Made by a program: the position numbers and the translations under genes. Below, one piece after another: positions 1 through 8,620 of a stretch of DNA of 64,000 nt; the stretch's first letter is position 1; each line of letters opens with the position of its first letter. The stretch comes from Sphingobacterium nematocida (GTDB lineage: Bacteria > Bacteroidota > Bacteroidia > Sphingobacteriales > Sphingobacteriaceae): the NCBI RefSeq assembly GCF_900168125.1, contig NZ_FUZF01000005.1, positions 62,001-126,000 on the forward strand. Reading direction: 5' to 3'. A model generated the notes under the pieces. That model did not search any database. It was not told the DNA's origin and worked only from the letters and a program-made list of their open reading frames with translations.

Positions 1-112
1 GATATAAGTCCAGAAGGACTTTTTCATCATGTACCTCCACAAAATGTTTGGCTATAGATGGTACACCAAAAGTGTTTAAATTCTTTAAAGAGATATTGTT
101 TAATACGTCCAC
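1..112 (-). CDS. murB: UDP-N-acetylenolpyruvoylglucosamine reductase, N-terminal fragment (cut by window edge)
   Basis: Reading leftwards from a GTG at 112-110 gives about 37 codons open to the window edge, preceded in frame by TAA. The peptide contains SLKNLNTFGVPSIAKHFVEV, which matches the start of MurB (the family pattern is SLKxxNTFGI followed by a short strand), where the FAD-binding domain begins. MurB makes UDP-MurNAc from UDP-GlcNAc-enolpyruvate with NADPH in the cytoplasm. The start is inferred: no ATG is available after the stop, and the family normally has only a few residues before this motif. Only the first tenth of the protein is visible, so intactness cannot be judged. Confidence 0.75.
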   Translation of the reverse strand, partial: MDVLNNISLKNLNTFGVPSIAKHFVEVHDEKVLLDLY

Positions 113-230
113 TTAGTATCGATTTGACCTTTGCTTTTAAAAATTCAAATTAAAGTCTTACCTTTAATTGTTTTGTTGCGTAAAGATAGCAATAAAGCGA
201 ACTATTTGAACAAACTTATTTTATTTCGAT

Positions 231-839
231 ATGCCCAAAAATGCAGATGAAAAGCGATTAAAGATTTTAGAAACAGCCAAGCGAAGATTTGCACATTACG
301 GTATGGGCAAGACGACGATGGCAGAGATTGCAAAAGATCTATCTTTTTCAAAAGCACTTCTATATTACTATTTTCCAGATAAAAATAGTCTTTACGCAGC
401 TGTTCTAGAGCATGTTGTAGAAGAGCTGGAGGAGGATATTGCAGAATCTATAAAAGACATTAATTCTGTTTCGGAATCGATCGTGATTGTCTTGGAAAAG
501 AGAATGGAGTTTGTTAAAAAGTACTATTATATCTTAGAATATACAGTTCTGATGCGAAAGGATCTTTCATCCGAATTAGATCAGTTGCTCATTGATTCCT
601 TCGAAAATCAAAGAGAGGTCATTAAGAATGTATTTCGTAAAGGGGTAGAGCGCGGTGAACTGATGGATGTCGATCTTGCAGAGATCTCAAAGATCTTTTT
701 ATTTTCTTCTATGGGAATGCGTTTGGTCGTCGTTAAAGATTTGAAAAGCAGTTTTATCCCCAATAAGGAAGAATTTGATGCTATTCTTGCGATGCAGAAA
801 AAAATGGCAACTATTTTTATCCGCGGACTCAAAGCTTAG
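231..839 (+). CDS. TetR/AcrR-family transcriptional regulator
   Basis: A 202-residue protein with an N-terminal TetR-type helix-turn-helix at about residues 10-55; the recognition segment reads MAEIAKDLSFSKALLYYYF, the usual family signature. The rest is a variable all-helical ligand-binding and dimerisation domain. Such proteins are usually local repressors relieved by a small hydrophobic ligand. The gene is alone, diverges from murB and is convergent with the YpdA-like gene, overlapping it by 11 bases at the 3' ends. Its target cannot be read from the sequence; in Bacteroidota such genes often control efflux or lipid genes. Family assignment is secure, role unknown. Confidence 0.88.
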   Translation: MPKNADEKRLKILETAKRRFAHYGMGKTTMAEIAKDLSFSKALLYYYFPDKNSLYAAVLEHVVEELEEDIAESIKDINSVSESIVIVLEKRMEFVKKYYYILEYTVLMRKDLSSELDQLLIDSFENQREVIKNVFRKGVERGELMDVDLAEISKIFLFSSMGMRLVVVKDLKSSFIPNKEEFDAILAMQKKMATIFIRGLKA

Positions 840-1809
840 CTCTTTCTAAGATCGTATTAATTATTAAATCAGCATGTATTCTTGAGTTTTCTATAAACCA
901 GAGGTGGGTGTTCAGTCCACCACATACAACTCCTGCTAGATACAGCCCTTTTACATTTGTTTCCATGGTAGTAGGATCATGTTTTGGTATCATAGGCTCT
1001 TCGTTCGGTATTTCTACACTCAGTTTCCGAAGAAAGTCAAAGTTTGGTCTATAACCTGTCAGAGCGATTACAAAATCGTTTTCAATTACCTTTATTCCAT
1101 TCGGTGTATTTATATGTACCTGGCTTTCTTCTATTTTTGTTAGTACGCTGTTATATAAAACATGGATCTCGCCCTCGGCGATACGGTTTTCAATATCTGG
1201 TTTTACCCAATATTTCACGCGAGAGCTTATTTCGGGTCCTCGTATGACCAATGTCACTTTGGCTCCTTTACGGTAAGTTTCCAAAGCAGCATCGATAGAG
1301 GAGTTGCTCGCGCCCACCACCACAATATTTTGATCAGCATAGTAGTGTGGATCGTTATAGTAGTGACTTACCTTAGCGAGATCCTCACCCGGGATATTCA
1401 GATACATCGGTATGTCGTAAAATCCAGTCGCAACGATAATATTTTTTGCATTATACGTACTTTTTGAAGATTGTACGCTAAATAGGTTGCCTTCTTTATG
1501 ACAGGATATTACTTCCTCAAAAAGCTTAGTGTTTAGTTGAAACTGTGTGTTTGTCCTTCTATAGTATTCGAGCGCCTCTGCTCGTTTGGGTTTTGGGTTG
1601 ATGGATACAAATGGAATATCTCCTATTTCTAGTTTCTCCGAAGTAGAGAAAAAGGTCATATTAACGGGATAGTGGTAGAGGGAGTTAACAAGACATCCTT
1701 TTTCCAGAATAAGGTAACTCAGATTGTTTTTCTTCGCGGCGATACCACAGGCAATACCTATTGGACCAGCACCTATAATCAATACATCATACACCTTCTC
1801 CATTTGCAT
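829..1809 (-). CDS. YpdA-like flavoprotein (putative bacillithiol-disulfide reductase family)
   Basis: A 326-residue two-dinucleotide-binding-domain flavoprotein. The FAD Rossmann motif GAGPIG is near residues 13-18 and the second, NADPH-binding glycine motif is VVVGASNSSIDAALE near residue 165. Length and layout match the YpdA family, which reduces bacillithiol disulfide with NADPH in the cytoplasm; Bacteroidota are known bacillithiol users. The cysteine that Firmicutes YpdA carries in GGGPCG is isoleucine here, with a cysteine a few residues later (IACGI), so the chemistry may differ. The start at 1809 or the next ATG at 1803 lies inside the end of the FUSC gene, indicating translational coupling in a minus-strand operon. 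Confidence 0.8.
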   Translation of the reverse strand: MQMEKVYDVLIIGAGPIGIACGIAAKKNNLSYLILEKGCLVNSLYHYPVNMTFFSTSEKLEIGDIPFVSINPKPKRAEALEYYRRTNTQFQLNTKLFEEVISCHKEGNLFSVQSSKSTYNAKNIIVATGFYDIPMYLNIPGEDLAKVSHYYNDPHYYADQNIVVVGASNSSIDAALETYRKGAKVTLVIRGPEISSRVKYWVKPDIENRIAEGEIHVLYNSVLTKIEESQVHINTPNGIKVIENDFVIALTGYRPNFDFLRKLSVEIPNEEPMIPKHDPTTMETNVKGLYLAGVVCGGLNTHLWFIENSRIHADLIINTILERAKL

Positions 1810-3976
1810 TCAGTTTTATTTTGTTTAGGTCTTCGCTCTTATGGGCAAAATCCGTAGTTATTTTTTGTAAGTCCGATGATATTTTGATCAAAAATTGAAG
1901 TTGTTCGGTGATCAATCGTGCGTCATCACTTTCTGTTTCGTCTGTATCTAATCTTTCGATCCCTTTCACCGGTTCAAACGGCGTATCGTTATCGTCGCTG
2001 ATATAGACGATAGTCTTCTCAAGATTTCCCAGTGCTTTGTAAAGCTGTCTGAGGTGTGCATTGTTGAAATGATGATTGTCTGCATCATGAAGCTGTGTCA
2101 TCAACGTCGCGGTATAAGACGAGAATACATGATTAAGAATGACAAAGCGGTTGACCTCTTTAGTTACATTTTGTCTCCATTTGGGTTCGGTCAGTAAGCG
2201 CTGGAAGGTAGAGCCCATATTGGCGGATGCAATATACACCTCTTTACGGGCGAGTTTATAGGAGGTGACATTCTCCATATTACCTGATAATACTTTTATT
2301 GCCTGGGCCAGGTAATGGTAGTTGGCAATCAATAAGCTACGTATGTTGGCCCGGATCTGGAAGCTTTCCCAGTTTGGAAAAATGATATAACTGGACAAGA
2401 AAGCGAGTGATCCTCCTAAGAAGGTATCTAGAATACGCTCTTTAGCCATTTCAATGGTATTGACCCCCGTAAAGCTGAGCATGATAAGTACATAAGGCGT
2501 CATGAAAATGACAGCCATAATATAGTTGACACGAAATAAACTGTAGGCGATCAAGAAGAAAATGATGAGGATAATAAAGCGGGCGGTGAGGTCAGGAACC
2601 GTGGCGAGTATGATGCCACCGATTATTCCACCAATTACTGTACCTATGAGACGTTGTACATTTCTCTCCTTCGTCAGACCAAAGCCTGGTTTTAATATCA
2701 CGAGTATAGTCAGTAATATCCAATAGGTTCCAAAGCTGGAGTAATCCAATAGGTTGAGGGTGAGGTAGGTCCCGGCCAGCATAATAGACATCCGCAATGC
2801 GTGACGGAAGATGCTGGAGTTAATACTAAGGTTGTCCCGGAATTTTTCCCAGTTGAGCGCCTCATTGCGGAGGAATTTGCGACTGTGCTGTATTTCCTCT
2901 TTCTCCACATTGACCGATTTAAACTGTCCGTAATTGTATATGTCACGGATATGTTTTGTGATCATCCGGATATTGATTAATACTTTTTTTAACGGGATTA
3001 CACTCTGTTCTGATGTTTTGTCATATCGATCTACCGCTATACGGAGCTTATCGATTTCTGCTTCTAGGTCGTATATCGGTTTGGGTATCCTATTGGCATT
3101 GATCTTATAAGCTATATTATCCAGTTCGTGTGTAGCTTTGAGGATCACCTCTTTAATGTTTTCCAGGATTCCCGATGGTCCATAGTTTATCCGTACCTTG
3201 TCATAGTCGTAATGGGTGGTCATGCTCTGCTCGAAGAGGTCGATCACATCGTTGAATATCAAAGTGAGAAAACGTCCCTCTTTGGTGGTATCTTTTATCG
3301 ACCTTTTGCTACGGAATAGAATATCCCGTACATTTTCCTGATGGGCATTGACCGCAATCTGTCTTTCGATGAGTTTGATGTAGTTGTCATCAACTCCGAT
3401 ATTTGTGTCATAAAAATTCGCTTTCAACCGGAGATACTCTGCTACCTGCAGAATTGTTTCGGAAAGCTCCTGTTGTGCCAGCCTATAAGGGCGTACCTGC
3501 ATAATAGAAAAACTGATGATCATATACCATACAGCACCTATTAGAAAATACAGTAAATAAGTGAATTCCTGTCGTATGGTGTACACATCATCTACATTGA
3601 TCAGCATGACCAGTAGACACATCGTGCCTATGGTAGCTGCCCGTGCATTGAATACGGCGAGCATCGAAAACAGAAAAGCCAATACAGCAATGGTGATCGT
3701 CATCAATGGTAAAGAGCTGTTGAACAGTGCCGTGATAAAGATCGTTATTATTCCGAGCAAGGTACAGTAGACCATCCCAAATCTACGGTGTCTTGGCGCA
3801 CCGGGCGTGTCCGATAATCCGACTATCAGTGCACCTAAAGAAATAAGCGTGCCCGTCTTGAATTCGCCAAAGAACGCACATATCACGACAGGGATAATGG
3901 TGCCAATAGTAATCCTTAAGCCCTCCGCAAAGTATTGGCTATAAAAAAAACTGGTTATCTCTTCTGTTTTTCTCAT
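1787..3976 (-). CDS. FUSC-family membrane protein (YccS/YhfK-like)
   Basis: A 729-residue inner-membrane protein with two hydrophobic blocks, about residues 15-165 and 390-540, each of roughly six helices, separated and followed by soluble helical regions. This duplicated layout is that of the FUSC (fusaric acid resistance-like/YccS) family. The second block has the PGFGLTKERNVQRLIGT-type segment typical of the family. The family includes the inner-membrane part of aromatic acid efflux systems, but many members, including E. coli YccS, have no known substrate. No HlyD or outer-membrane partner is encoded next to it. It lies 8 bases after the HMA-AraC gene and overlaps the YpdA-like gene, so the three probably share a transcript. 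Confidence 0.85.
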   Translation of the reverse strand: MRKTEEITSFFYSQYFAEGLRITIGTIIPVVICAFFGEFKTGTLISLGALIVGLSDTPGAPRHRRFGMVYCTLLGIITIFITALFNSSLPLMTITIAVLAFLFSMLAVFNARAATIGTMCLLVMLINVDDVYTIRQEFTYLLYFLIGAVWYMIISFSIMQVRPYRLAQQELSETILQVAEYLRLKANFYDTNIGVDDNYIKLIERQIAVNAHQENVRDILFRSKRSIKDTTKEGRFLTLIFNDVIDLFEQSMTTHYDYDKVRINYGPSGILENIKEVILKATHELDNIAYKINANRIPKPIYDLEAEIDKLRIAVDRYDKTSEQSVIPLKKVLINIRMITKHIRDIYNYGQFKSVNVEKEEIQHSRKFLRNEALNWEKFRDNLSINSSIFRHALRMSIMLAGTYLTLNLLDYSSFGTYWILLTILVILKPGFGLTKERNVQRLIGTVIGGIIGGIILATVPDLTARFIILIIFFLIAYSLFRVNYIMAVIFMTPYVLIMLSFTGVNTIEMAKERILDTFLGGSLAFLSSYIIFPNWESFQIRANIRSLLIANYHYLAQAIKVLSGNMENVTSYKLARKEVYIASANMGSTFQRLLTEPKWRQNVTKEVNRFVILNHVFSSYTATLMTQLHDADNHHFNNAHLRQLYKALGNLEKTIVYISDDNDTPFEPVKGIERLDTDETESDDARLITEQLQFLIKISSDLQKITTDFAHKSEDLNKIKLNANGEGV

Positions 3977-3984
3977 GTTGCTTG

Positions 3985-4542
3985 CTACAGCTGATCCAAG
4001 TATTTTCTGTCTATGCTTTTTTGATTTCTGAATGTAGTAGCCGATACGCCAGCTATCTCTTTAAACTGTTTGCTCAAGTGCGCTACACTACTATAGTTAA
4101 GTACGTAGGCGATTTCTTTTAACGATAGCTCATTGTAAGATAGTAGTTCTTTCGCCTTCTCAATTTTCAACTGAATATGGTATTTCTCGATGGTGGTACC
4201 CTCTTGTTGAGAGAATATCGAACTGATGGTATGGTAGTTTATGCCCAGCTTTTCACTGAGATAGACCGATAGTTTAATAGCTTCAGCATCTTCAGCGTTT
4301 ACGAGTTCAATTAGCAAGGTCTTCACTTCCTTGGTTAGATTGTCTTTCGGATCATCGATCAGCTCAAAACCAATTTTTTCCAGTTCCGCTCCGATCTGTT
4401 TTACCTTATCCACCTCCATAGGGTCTGTCAATTGTATCGTGCCCAGTTGTACACTCGAAAAAGGTACCTCCAATCGATTGAGGATGTCCTCTACTGCCGA
4501 TACACACCGTTTGCAGACCATATTCTTGACCGCTAATTCCAT
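3985..4542 (-). CDS. HMA-like domain fused to AraC-type HTH regulator
   Basis: A 185-residue protein. Residues 1-65 resemble a heavy-metal-associated (ferredoxin-like) domain with a CxxC pair at Cys10 and Cys13 in VKNMVCKRCVSAVEDI, followed by the expected beta-alpha-beta pattern. Residues 90-185 form an AraC-type double helix-turn-helix, including SLKEIAYVLNYSSVAHLSKQ. This suggests a regulator that senses a thiophilic metal or a redox signal through the CxxC; the ligand is an inference. It heads the minus-strand run HMA-AraC, FUSC, YpdA-like, and a 16-bp inverted repeat lies about 52 bases upstream of its start, a possible autoregulatory site. Confidence 0.85.
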   Translation of the reverse strand: MELAVKNMVCKRCVSAVEDILNRLEVPFSSVQLGTIQLTDPMEVDKVKQIGAELEKIGFELIDDPKDNLTKEVKTLLIELVNAEDAEAIKLSVYLSEKLGINYHTISSIFSQQEGTTIEKYHIQLKIEKAKELLSYNELSLKEIAYVLNYSSVAHLSKQFKEIAGVSATTFRNQKSIDRKYLDQL

Positions 4543-4593
4543 TTGCGCTAATTCTTTTTGTTTCGTTTATTTTTCGTGTATAAACTTAACGAT

Positions 4594-4638
4594 AATTGCC
4601 TTTAAATGCAATATTGTAAGAGGCATTTAAAGGCAATT
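4594..4638. promoter_or_regulatory. 16-bp perfect inverted repeat upstream of the HMA-AraC gene
   Basis: AATTGCCTTTAAATGC at 4594-4609 is repeated exactly in inverted orientation at 4623-4638, with a 13-base spacer. It lies between the yceI stop and the HMA-AraC start, both on the minus strand. After the hairpin the minus strand has no T tract, so a standard intrinsic terminator is unlikely. An operator for the adjacent AraC-type regulator is the best guess; a T-less terminator for yceI is the alternative. Confidence 0.6.
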
Positions 4639-4675
4639 TATAATGTAGCACCTGTTGTGCTTTAGTATGGTTTGA

Positions 4676-5266
4676 CTAATTTTTTACCGCTTCTACATGA
4701 ACGATAATTTCTACGGTTGGCGCCACGGCATCTACACCAGTAGGTAATTTGTCGTTGTATTTTATATTGTAGTCAAATCGGTTGATAGCTGTTGTCGCAG
4801 TAAATCCTGCACGGGTTTTTCCCCAAGGATCTGTAATGATACCCCCATTTTGTGTTACCTTAAAAACAACCGACTTGGTGACATCACGGATGGTTAGGTC
4901 TCCAGTCAGTATAAAACTGTTGTTTTTAGCTTTTTTTAAGGTAGCGTTTGTCAGTTTCATGCTAGGGTATTTTTCTGCATTGAAAAAATCATCACTTTTT
5001 AGATGATTGTCACGCATTTCAACACGGGTGTCAATGCTGTTGACATCGATAGTAAAATTTACCTTTGCTTTGTCAAAATCCGTTGCGTTAGCAGTCTCTA
5101 CAGTGCCTTCCAGTTTGGTGAATGCGCCATCTACAATTGCAATTCCTAAGTGCTTGACTTCAAATCTAGCGTTTGTGTGTGCAGGATCTATCGTCCAGCC
5201 TACCTGAGCAAAGCTTACATTTGTAAAAAGGATAAATGCAATAAATACGTTTAGTACAGTGTTCAT
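4676..5266 (-). CDS. YceI-family periplasmic protein
   Basis: The start at 5266 is chosen over an upstream ATG at 5308 because it gives a clean signal peptide (MNTVLNVFIAFILFTNVSFA, cleavage near AQ). The mature part begins with VGWTIDPAHTNARFEVKHLG and continues with DVNSIDTRVEMRDNHLKSDDFF, both hallmarks of the YceI lipocalin-like beta-barrel that binds polyisoprenoid lipids. Length, about 196 residues, is normal. Members are secreted, stress- or pH-induced proteins of uncertain exact role. The gene is monocistronic and followed by the 16-bp inverted repeat; a 14-bp palindrome lies about 150 bases upstream. Confidence 0.9.
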   Translation of the reverse strand: MNTVLNVFIAFILFTNVSFAQVGWTIDPAHTNARFEVKHLGIAIVDGAFTKLEGTVETANATDFDKAKVNFTIDVNSIDTRVEMRDNHLKSDDFFNAEKYPSMKLTNATLKKAKNNSFILTGDLTIRDVTKSVVFKVTQNGGIITDPWGKTRAGFTATTAINRFDYNIKYNDKLPTGVDAVAPTVEIIVHVEAVKN

Positions 5267-5416
5267 ATGTATATTATTTGATTTTAAATGGTCATATGGA
5301 ATATCCAAAACTGTGCTTTTTCGTGTTTGTGCAGTCTGTGTTACAAGGATATTTCATATCGTTATTTCTTTTTTGTTTGTATGCTACAAAGTTCGGGCAA
5401 GTTTTCGATACAGAAC

Positions 5417-5430
5417 TTAATCTAGATTAA
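5417..5430. promoter_or_regulatory. 14-bp perfect palindrome upstream of yceI
   Basis: TTAATCTAGATTAA is fully self-complementary and lies between the MBL-gene terminator and the yceI start, in the only place a yceI promoter could be. It may be an operator, but short AT-rich palindromes also arise by chance. Confidence 0.35.
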
Positions 5431-5480
5431 TAAAAAAACTTTCATGATCTGCCAGCCGCCGGATCATGAAAGTTTTTTTA
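5431..5480 (-). terminator. Intrinsic terminator of the MBL-fold gene; REP-like core
   Basis: A perfect 19-base inverted repeat (5431-5449 and 5462-5480) with a 12-base loop, flanked by A and T runs so that it can terminate in both directions. It begins 3 bases after the MBL stop codon. Its core, ending in CGGATCATGAAA, resembles the inverted repeat at 27557-27582, so the hairpin may derive from a dispersed REP-like element. Confidence 0.88.
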
Positions 5481-5482
5481 TA

Positions 5483-6595
5483 TTAATCGATCCCTTGCCA
5501 CCAAGGTGACGATACTCCAAAATGATCAAAGAATACAATTTGTCCGATTTTTGGTGTTATGATATCGACCTGCTGATCTTTTGCTGCTTTGGTTACTCGG
5601 ATCAACGGTTCGTCCCAGGCATGGTTAGCGAGCGGGAATTTACCCGAATGCACGGGGATTAGGTACTTTGCCTGTAGATCTTGGGTGGCCGTGACCACCT
5701 CTTCCGGCATCATATGTATATATTTCCACATCTCGTTGTACTGACCATTTTCGAGTATCGCAAAATCAAAAGGGCCATGAATTGAGCCTATTTCTTTGAA
5801 GTGTTTGCCATATCCGCTATCGCCACCGATAAATATTTTCTTTGAGCCGGTAAGGACGAATGAAGACCATAGCGTTGTATTTCGTTTGAAAGTACGTCCC
5901 GAAAAGTGTCGTGCCGTTGTTGAATGAACCTGAAAGCCATCGATCTGTGTGCTATCTCCCCAATATAGTTCGGTGATCTGTCCGGCAGGGTAGCCCCATT
6001 TTTCAAGATGCGCTCCCACACCTAGTCCGGTTACGATATGTTTGACCTTCCCTTTGAGCTTCATGAAGGTGTTATAGTCTAGGTGGTCCCAGTGGTCATG
6101 CGTGATGAATAAGAGGTCGATATCCGGCATGTCCTCCACCTGATAATCGTATTCGCTGTCAAAAGCACGTACAGAAACCCTTACCGGTGTGGCATACTTG
6201 CTAAATACCGGGTCTACCAATATCCTCTTTCCATCCAATTGTATGTAATACGAGGAGTGCCCAAACCATACATAGAGATTGCTGTCGATCGGAAGTTTAT
6301 GGAGATCGTGTTTTTCGACCGGTATTAATGCCTTAGGTATATTTCTTACCTTTTTTGCGAAGAAAAACTCAGAAAGCATCTTCGAGTAACTGGTGCCTTC
6401 GGCCAATGCTGGTGTATGTTCCAGGTTGTCAAAAGCTCCTTCTTTGTAGTTGGGTTTGCTTTGCATAAGAGCTAGGCGCGTGCCGCTGGCTTTTGCACCA
6501 AATCTGTCGTGTTGCATATAGAGCAGCGTCACCAAGACGAGCACTATCAGGAGGGCTAATATAACCTGCATACTTCGTTTTAAAAACTTTATCAT
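5483..6595 (-). CDS. Membrane-anchored MBL-fold metallohydrolase (NAPE-PLD/UlaG-like)
   Basis: A 370-residue protein with an N-terminal membrane anchor (residues 8-27) and a metallo-beta-lactamase fold. The metal motif THDHWDHLDY gives HxHxDH; further ligands sit in TARHFSGR, GGDSGYGKH and the late VHSGKF histidine. The WFGHSSYYIQLDG and LVDPVFSKYATP segments are typical of the NAPE-PLD/RomA-type branch, which hydrolyses phosphodiesters or lactones. The substrate is unknown. The active domain is probably periplasmic. The gene is monocistronic, diverges from the lipase gene across 73 bases and is followed by a strong terminator. Confidence 0.85.
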   Translation of the reverse strand: MIKFLKRSMQVILALLIVLVLVTLLYMQHDRFGAKASGTRLALMQSKPNYKEGAFDNLEHTPALAEGTSYSKMLSEFFFAKKVRNIPKALIPVEKHDLHKLPIDSNLYVWFGHSSYYIQLDGKRILVDPVFSKYATPVRVSVRAFDSEYDYQVEDMPDIDLLFITHDHWDHLDYNTFMKLKGKVKHIVTGLGVGAHLEKWGYPAGQITELYWGDSTQIDGFQVHSTTARHFSGRTFKRNTTLWSSFVLTGSKKIFIGGDSGYGKHFKEIGSIHGPFDFAILENGQYNEMWKYIHMMPEEVVTATQDLQAKYLIPVHSGKFPLANHAWDEPLIRVTKAAKDQQVDIITPKIGQIVFFDHFGVSSPWWQGID

Positions 6596-6668
6596 ATAGT
6601 GTATCTCTAAGTTATGCGAAATATTCTAATCTAAAAGTCATAAATTGCCCCTTATTATCAGACGTCAC

Positions 6669-7802
6669 ATGATCAAGTTCACATCATTAGCTTTTATAAA
6701 GACCATTTTGGTTTGCTTTTTTGCCTTATTACTACATAGGAGCGGGGTAGCACAGGTGTTGCGGCCGGGATTTGATAAAGCCGAATTTGCTGAGATATTG
6801 TCTATCAATGCGCGGTTTTCCGAAAGTCCGCAGATAGCAAAATTTGTCCCTGTCCCAACGCGTTCGCACCTCCTTTATAAAAGTGAAGAGATCGGACTGG
6901 TCAACCATTGGCAGCTGTGGTTGATGGATGAAAAAGTGGCTGTGATCTGTACCAGAGGCTCTACTCGTGAAGGGGAGAGCTGGTTGGCCAATTTATTTGC
7001 TGCCCAGATTCCTGCTAAAGGTGTATTGAAGATCGAGAAGGATTTTGAATTTAGCTATACGTTGGCAGAGCATCCGGAGGCCGCTGTACACGCAGGTTAT
7101 GTTTTCAGCTCGGCTTTCCTGTTGCGCGATATATTGCCTAAGATTGACTCCTGTTATCAAGCAGGTATCCGGGATTATGTTCTTTCTGGTCATAGCCAAG
7201 GCGGTGGCATCACCTACATTATGAGTGCATACCTGCTCCAGTTGCAAAAGACGGGTAGGTTGCCCGCGGATATGCGTATCAAGGTCTATACCAGTGCTAG
7301 TCCCAAACCTGGGAACCTTTATTTTGCTTATGATTACGAACATGCCTTTGGCGATGGCTGGTCGCAACATGTGGTCAATACCGAAGATTGGGTACCCCAG
7401 TCTCCTTTCACAGTACAGACCATAGCCGATCTGCCTGATGTCAATCCCGTTCCAGCCCTAGAGGCAACACTAAAAAAGCAAAGTTTCTTCAAACGGATGT
7501 TTTTCAATTCGCTGTATAAAAAAATTACCCGGCCATCTCAGAAAGCAGTAGATCGCTATCAGAAATATTTAGGACAGTTTACAGGCAAGCAGATTAAAAA
7601 ATATTATCCCGATTTTGTCATTCCCGAATTTGCCCATAGCAATGAATACGTCCGTACTGGTAGACAGGTTGTCTTGTATCCGGATAGTGGCTATTTTGAT
7701 AAGTTTGATTATAGTAAGGACAAAACACAGATTATGCTGCATCATTCTACCGTAGCGTATTATTACCTGTTGAAATCTGTGCCAGGAGTAACTCTTAAAT
7801 AA
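6669..7802 (+). CDS. Secreted class 3-type lipase
   Basis: The start at 6669 is preferred to an upstream in-frame codon at 6645 because it gives a signal peptide (MIKFTSLAFIKTILVCFFAL, cleavage near VAQ). The mature protein has an alpha/beta-hydrolase fold with nucleophile elbow SGHSQGG (Ser176 from this start); an aspartate in VNTEDWVP and a histidine near LHHSTVAYY are plausible triad partners. The layout fits lipase class 3 (triacylglycerol hydrolysis), in the periplasm or outside. It diverges from the MBL-fold gene and is 42 bases ahead of the nitroreductase gene. Substrate specificity cannot be read. Confidence 0.82.
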   Translation: MIKFTSLAFIKTILVCFFALLLHRSGVAQVLRPGFDKAEFAEILSINARFSESPQIAKFVPVPTRSHLLYKSEEIGLVNHWQLWLMDEKVAVICTRGSTREGESWLANLFAAQIPAKGVLKIEKDFEFSYTLAEHPEAAVHAGYVFSSAFLLRDILPKIDSCYQAGIRDYVLSGHSQGGGITYIMSAYLLQLQKTGRLPADMRIKVYTSASPKPGNLYFAYDYEHAFGDGWSQHVVNTEDWVPQSPFTVQTIADLPDVNPVPALEATLKKQSFFKRMFFNSLYKKITRPSQKAVDRYQKYLGQFTGKQIKKYYPDFVIPEFAHSNEYVRTGRQVVLYPDSGYFDKFDYSKDKTQIMLHHSTVAYYYLLKSVPGVTLK

Positions 7803-7844
7803 CTCCGAGAACCGATTGTGGGGTTGTATTAACTAAATATAAGG

Positions 7845-8573
7845 ATGAATTTAGAAGAAGTATTGAATTACCGACGTTCTGTTAGGGTCTACGATCCTGA
7901 GAAAGCGATGGATAGCGAACGGGTCAAGCACTGTGTCCAGATGGCTACATTGGCTCCCAACAGTTCTAATATGCAGCTTTGGGAGTTTTATCACGTGTGC
8001 AGTCCCGAGTTGTTGCAGCAGCTTACCCATGCGAGTCTAGGACAGTCTGCTGTAGGTACAGCTTCCGAGCTTGTGATATTTGTGACGCGACAGGATTTGC
8101 ACCGTCGACGGGCAAAAGCTGTACTGGAATTTGAAAAGGGCAATATCGAACGTAATAGTCCTTTGGATAGACAGAAAAGCCGTATCCGCGACCGGGAGCT
8201 GTATTACGGCTGGTTGATGCCTATCCTTTACACGCGTTTTTTCGGAATTATCGGGCTATTCCGCAAGCTATTGGTCAGTACTGTTGGACTGTTTCGGCCC
8301 ATGGTGCGACAGACGTCCGAGTGTGATGTGCGTACCGTTGTACATAAGACTTGTGCATTGGCCGCACAGACGTTTATGATAGCTATGGCCAATGAAGGTT
8401 ACGATACCTGTCCCTTAGAAGGTTTTGACCATCGGCGGGTAAAAAAGATACTGAAATTGCCCTACGGTGCAGAAGTAAATATGATTATCTCTTGCGGTAT
8501 CCGTAAAGGAAATGAGGGAATCTGGGGCGAACGCTTTCGCGTTCCGTTTAATGAGGTATACCATAAAGTATGA
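7845..8573 (+). CDS. Nitroreductase-family FMN oxidoreductase
   Basis: A 242-residue protein opening with NLEEVLNYRRSVRVYDPEKA, the FMN-binding RRSxRxY pattern of the nitroreductase family, followed by APNSSNMQLWEFY, the usual second FMN contact. These NAD(P)H-dependent flavoproteins reduce nitro compounds, quinones or activated alkenes. The central segment (about residues 100-160) is longer and more hydrophobic than in NfsB-type enzymes, which suggests a separate subfamily. It may be cotranscribed with the lipase 42 bases upstream; the next gene starts 47 bases later. The physiological substrate is unknown. Confidence 0.85.
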   Translation: MNLEEVLNYRRSVRVYDPEKAMDSERVKHCVQMATLAPNSSNMQLWEFYHVCSPELLQQLTHASLGQSAVGTASELVIFVTRQDLHRRRAKAVLEFEKGNIERNSPLDRQKSRIRDRELYYGWLMPILYTRFFGIIGLFRKLLVSTVGLFRPMVRQTSECDVRTVVHKTCALAAQTFMIAMANEGYDTCPLEGFDHRRVKKILKLPYGAEVNMIISCGIRKGNEGIWGERFRVPFNEVYHKV

Positions 8574-8620
8574 ATTGATTTTTTTTTATACTTTTAATCT
8601 TATAATCTGTTGTAGAGAGC

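Noticed and set aside
1162..1467. 101-codon plus-strand frame
   Set aside because: Lies fully inside the YpdA-like gene on the other strand; shadow frame.
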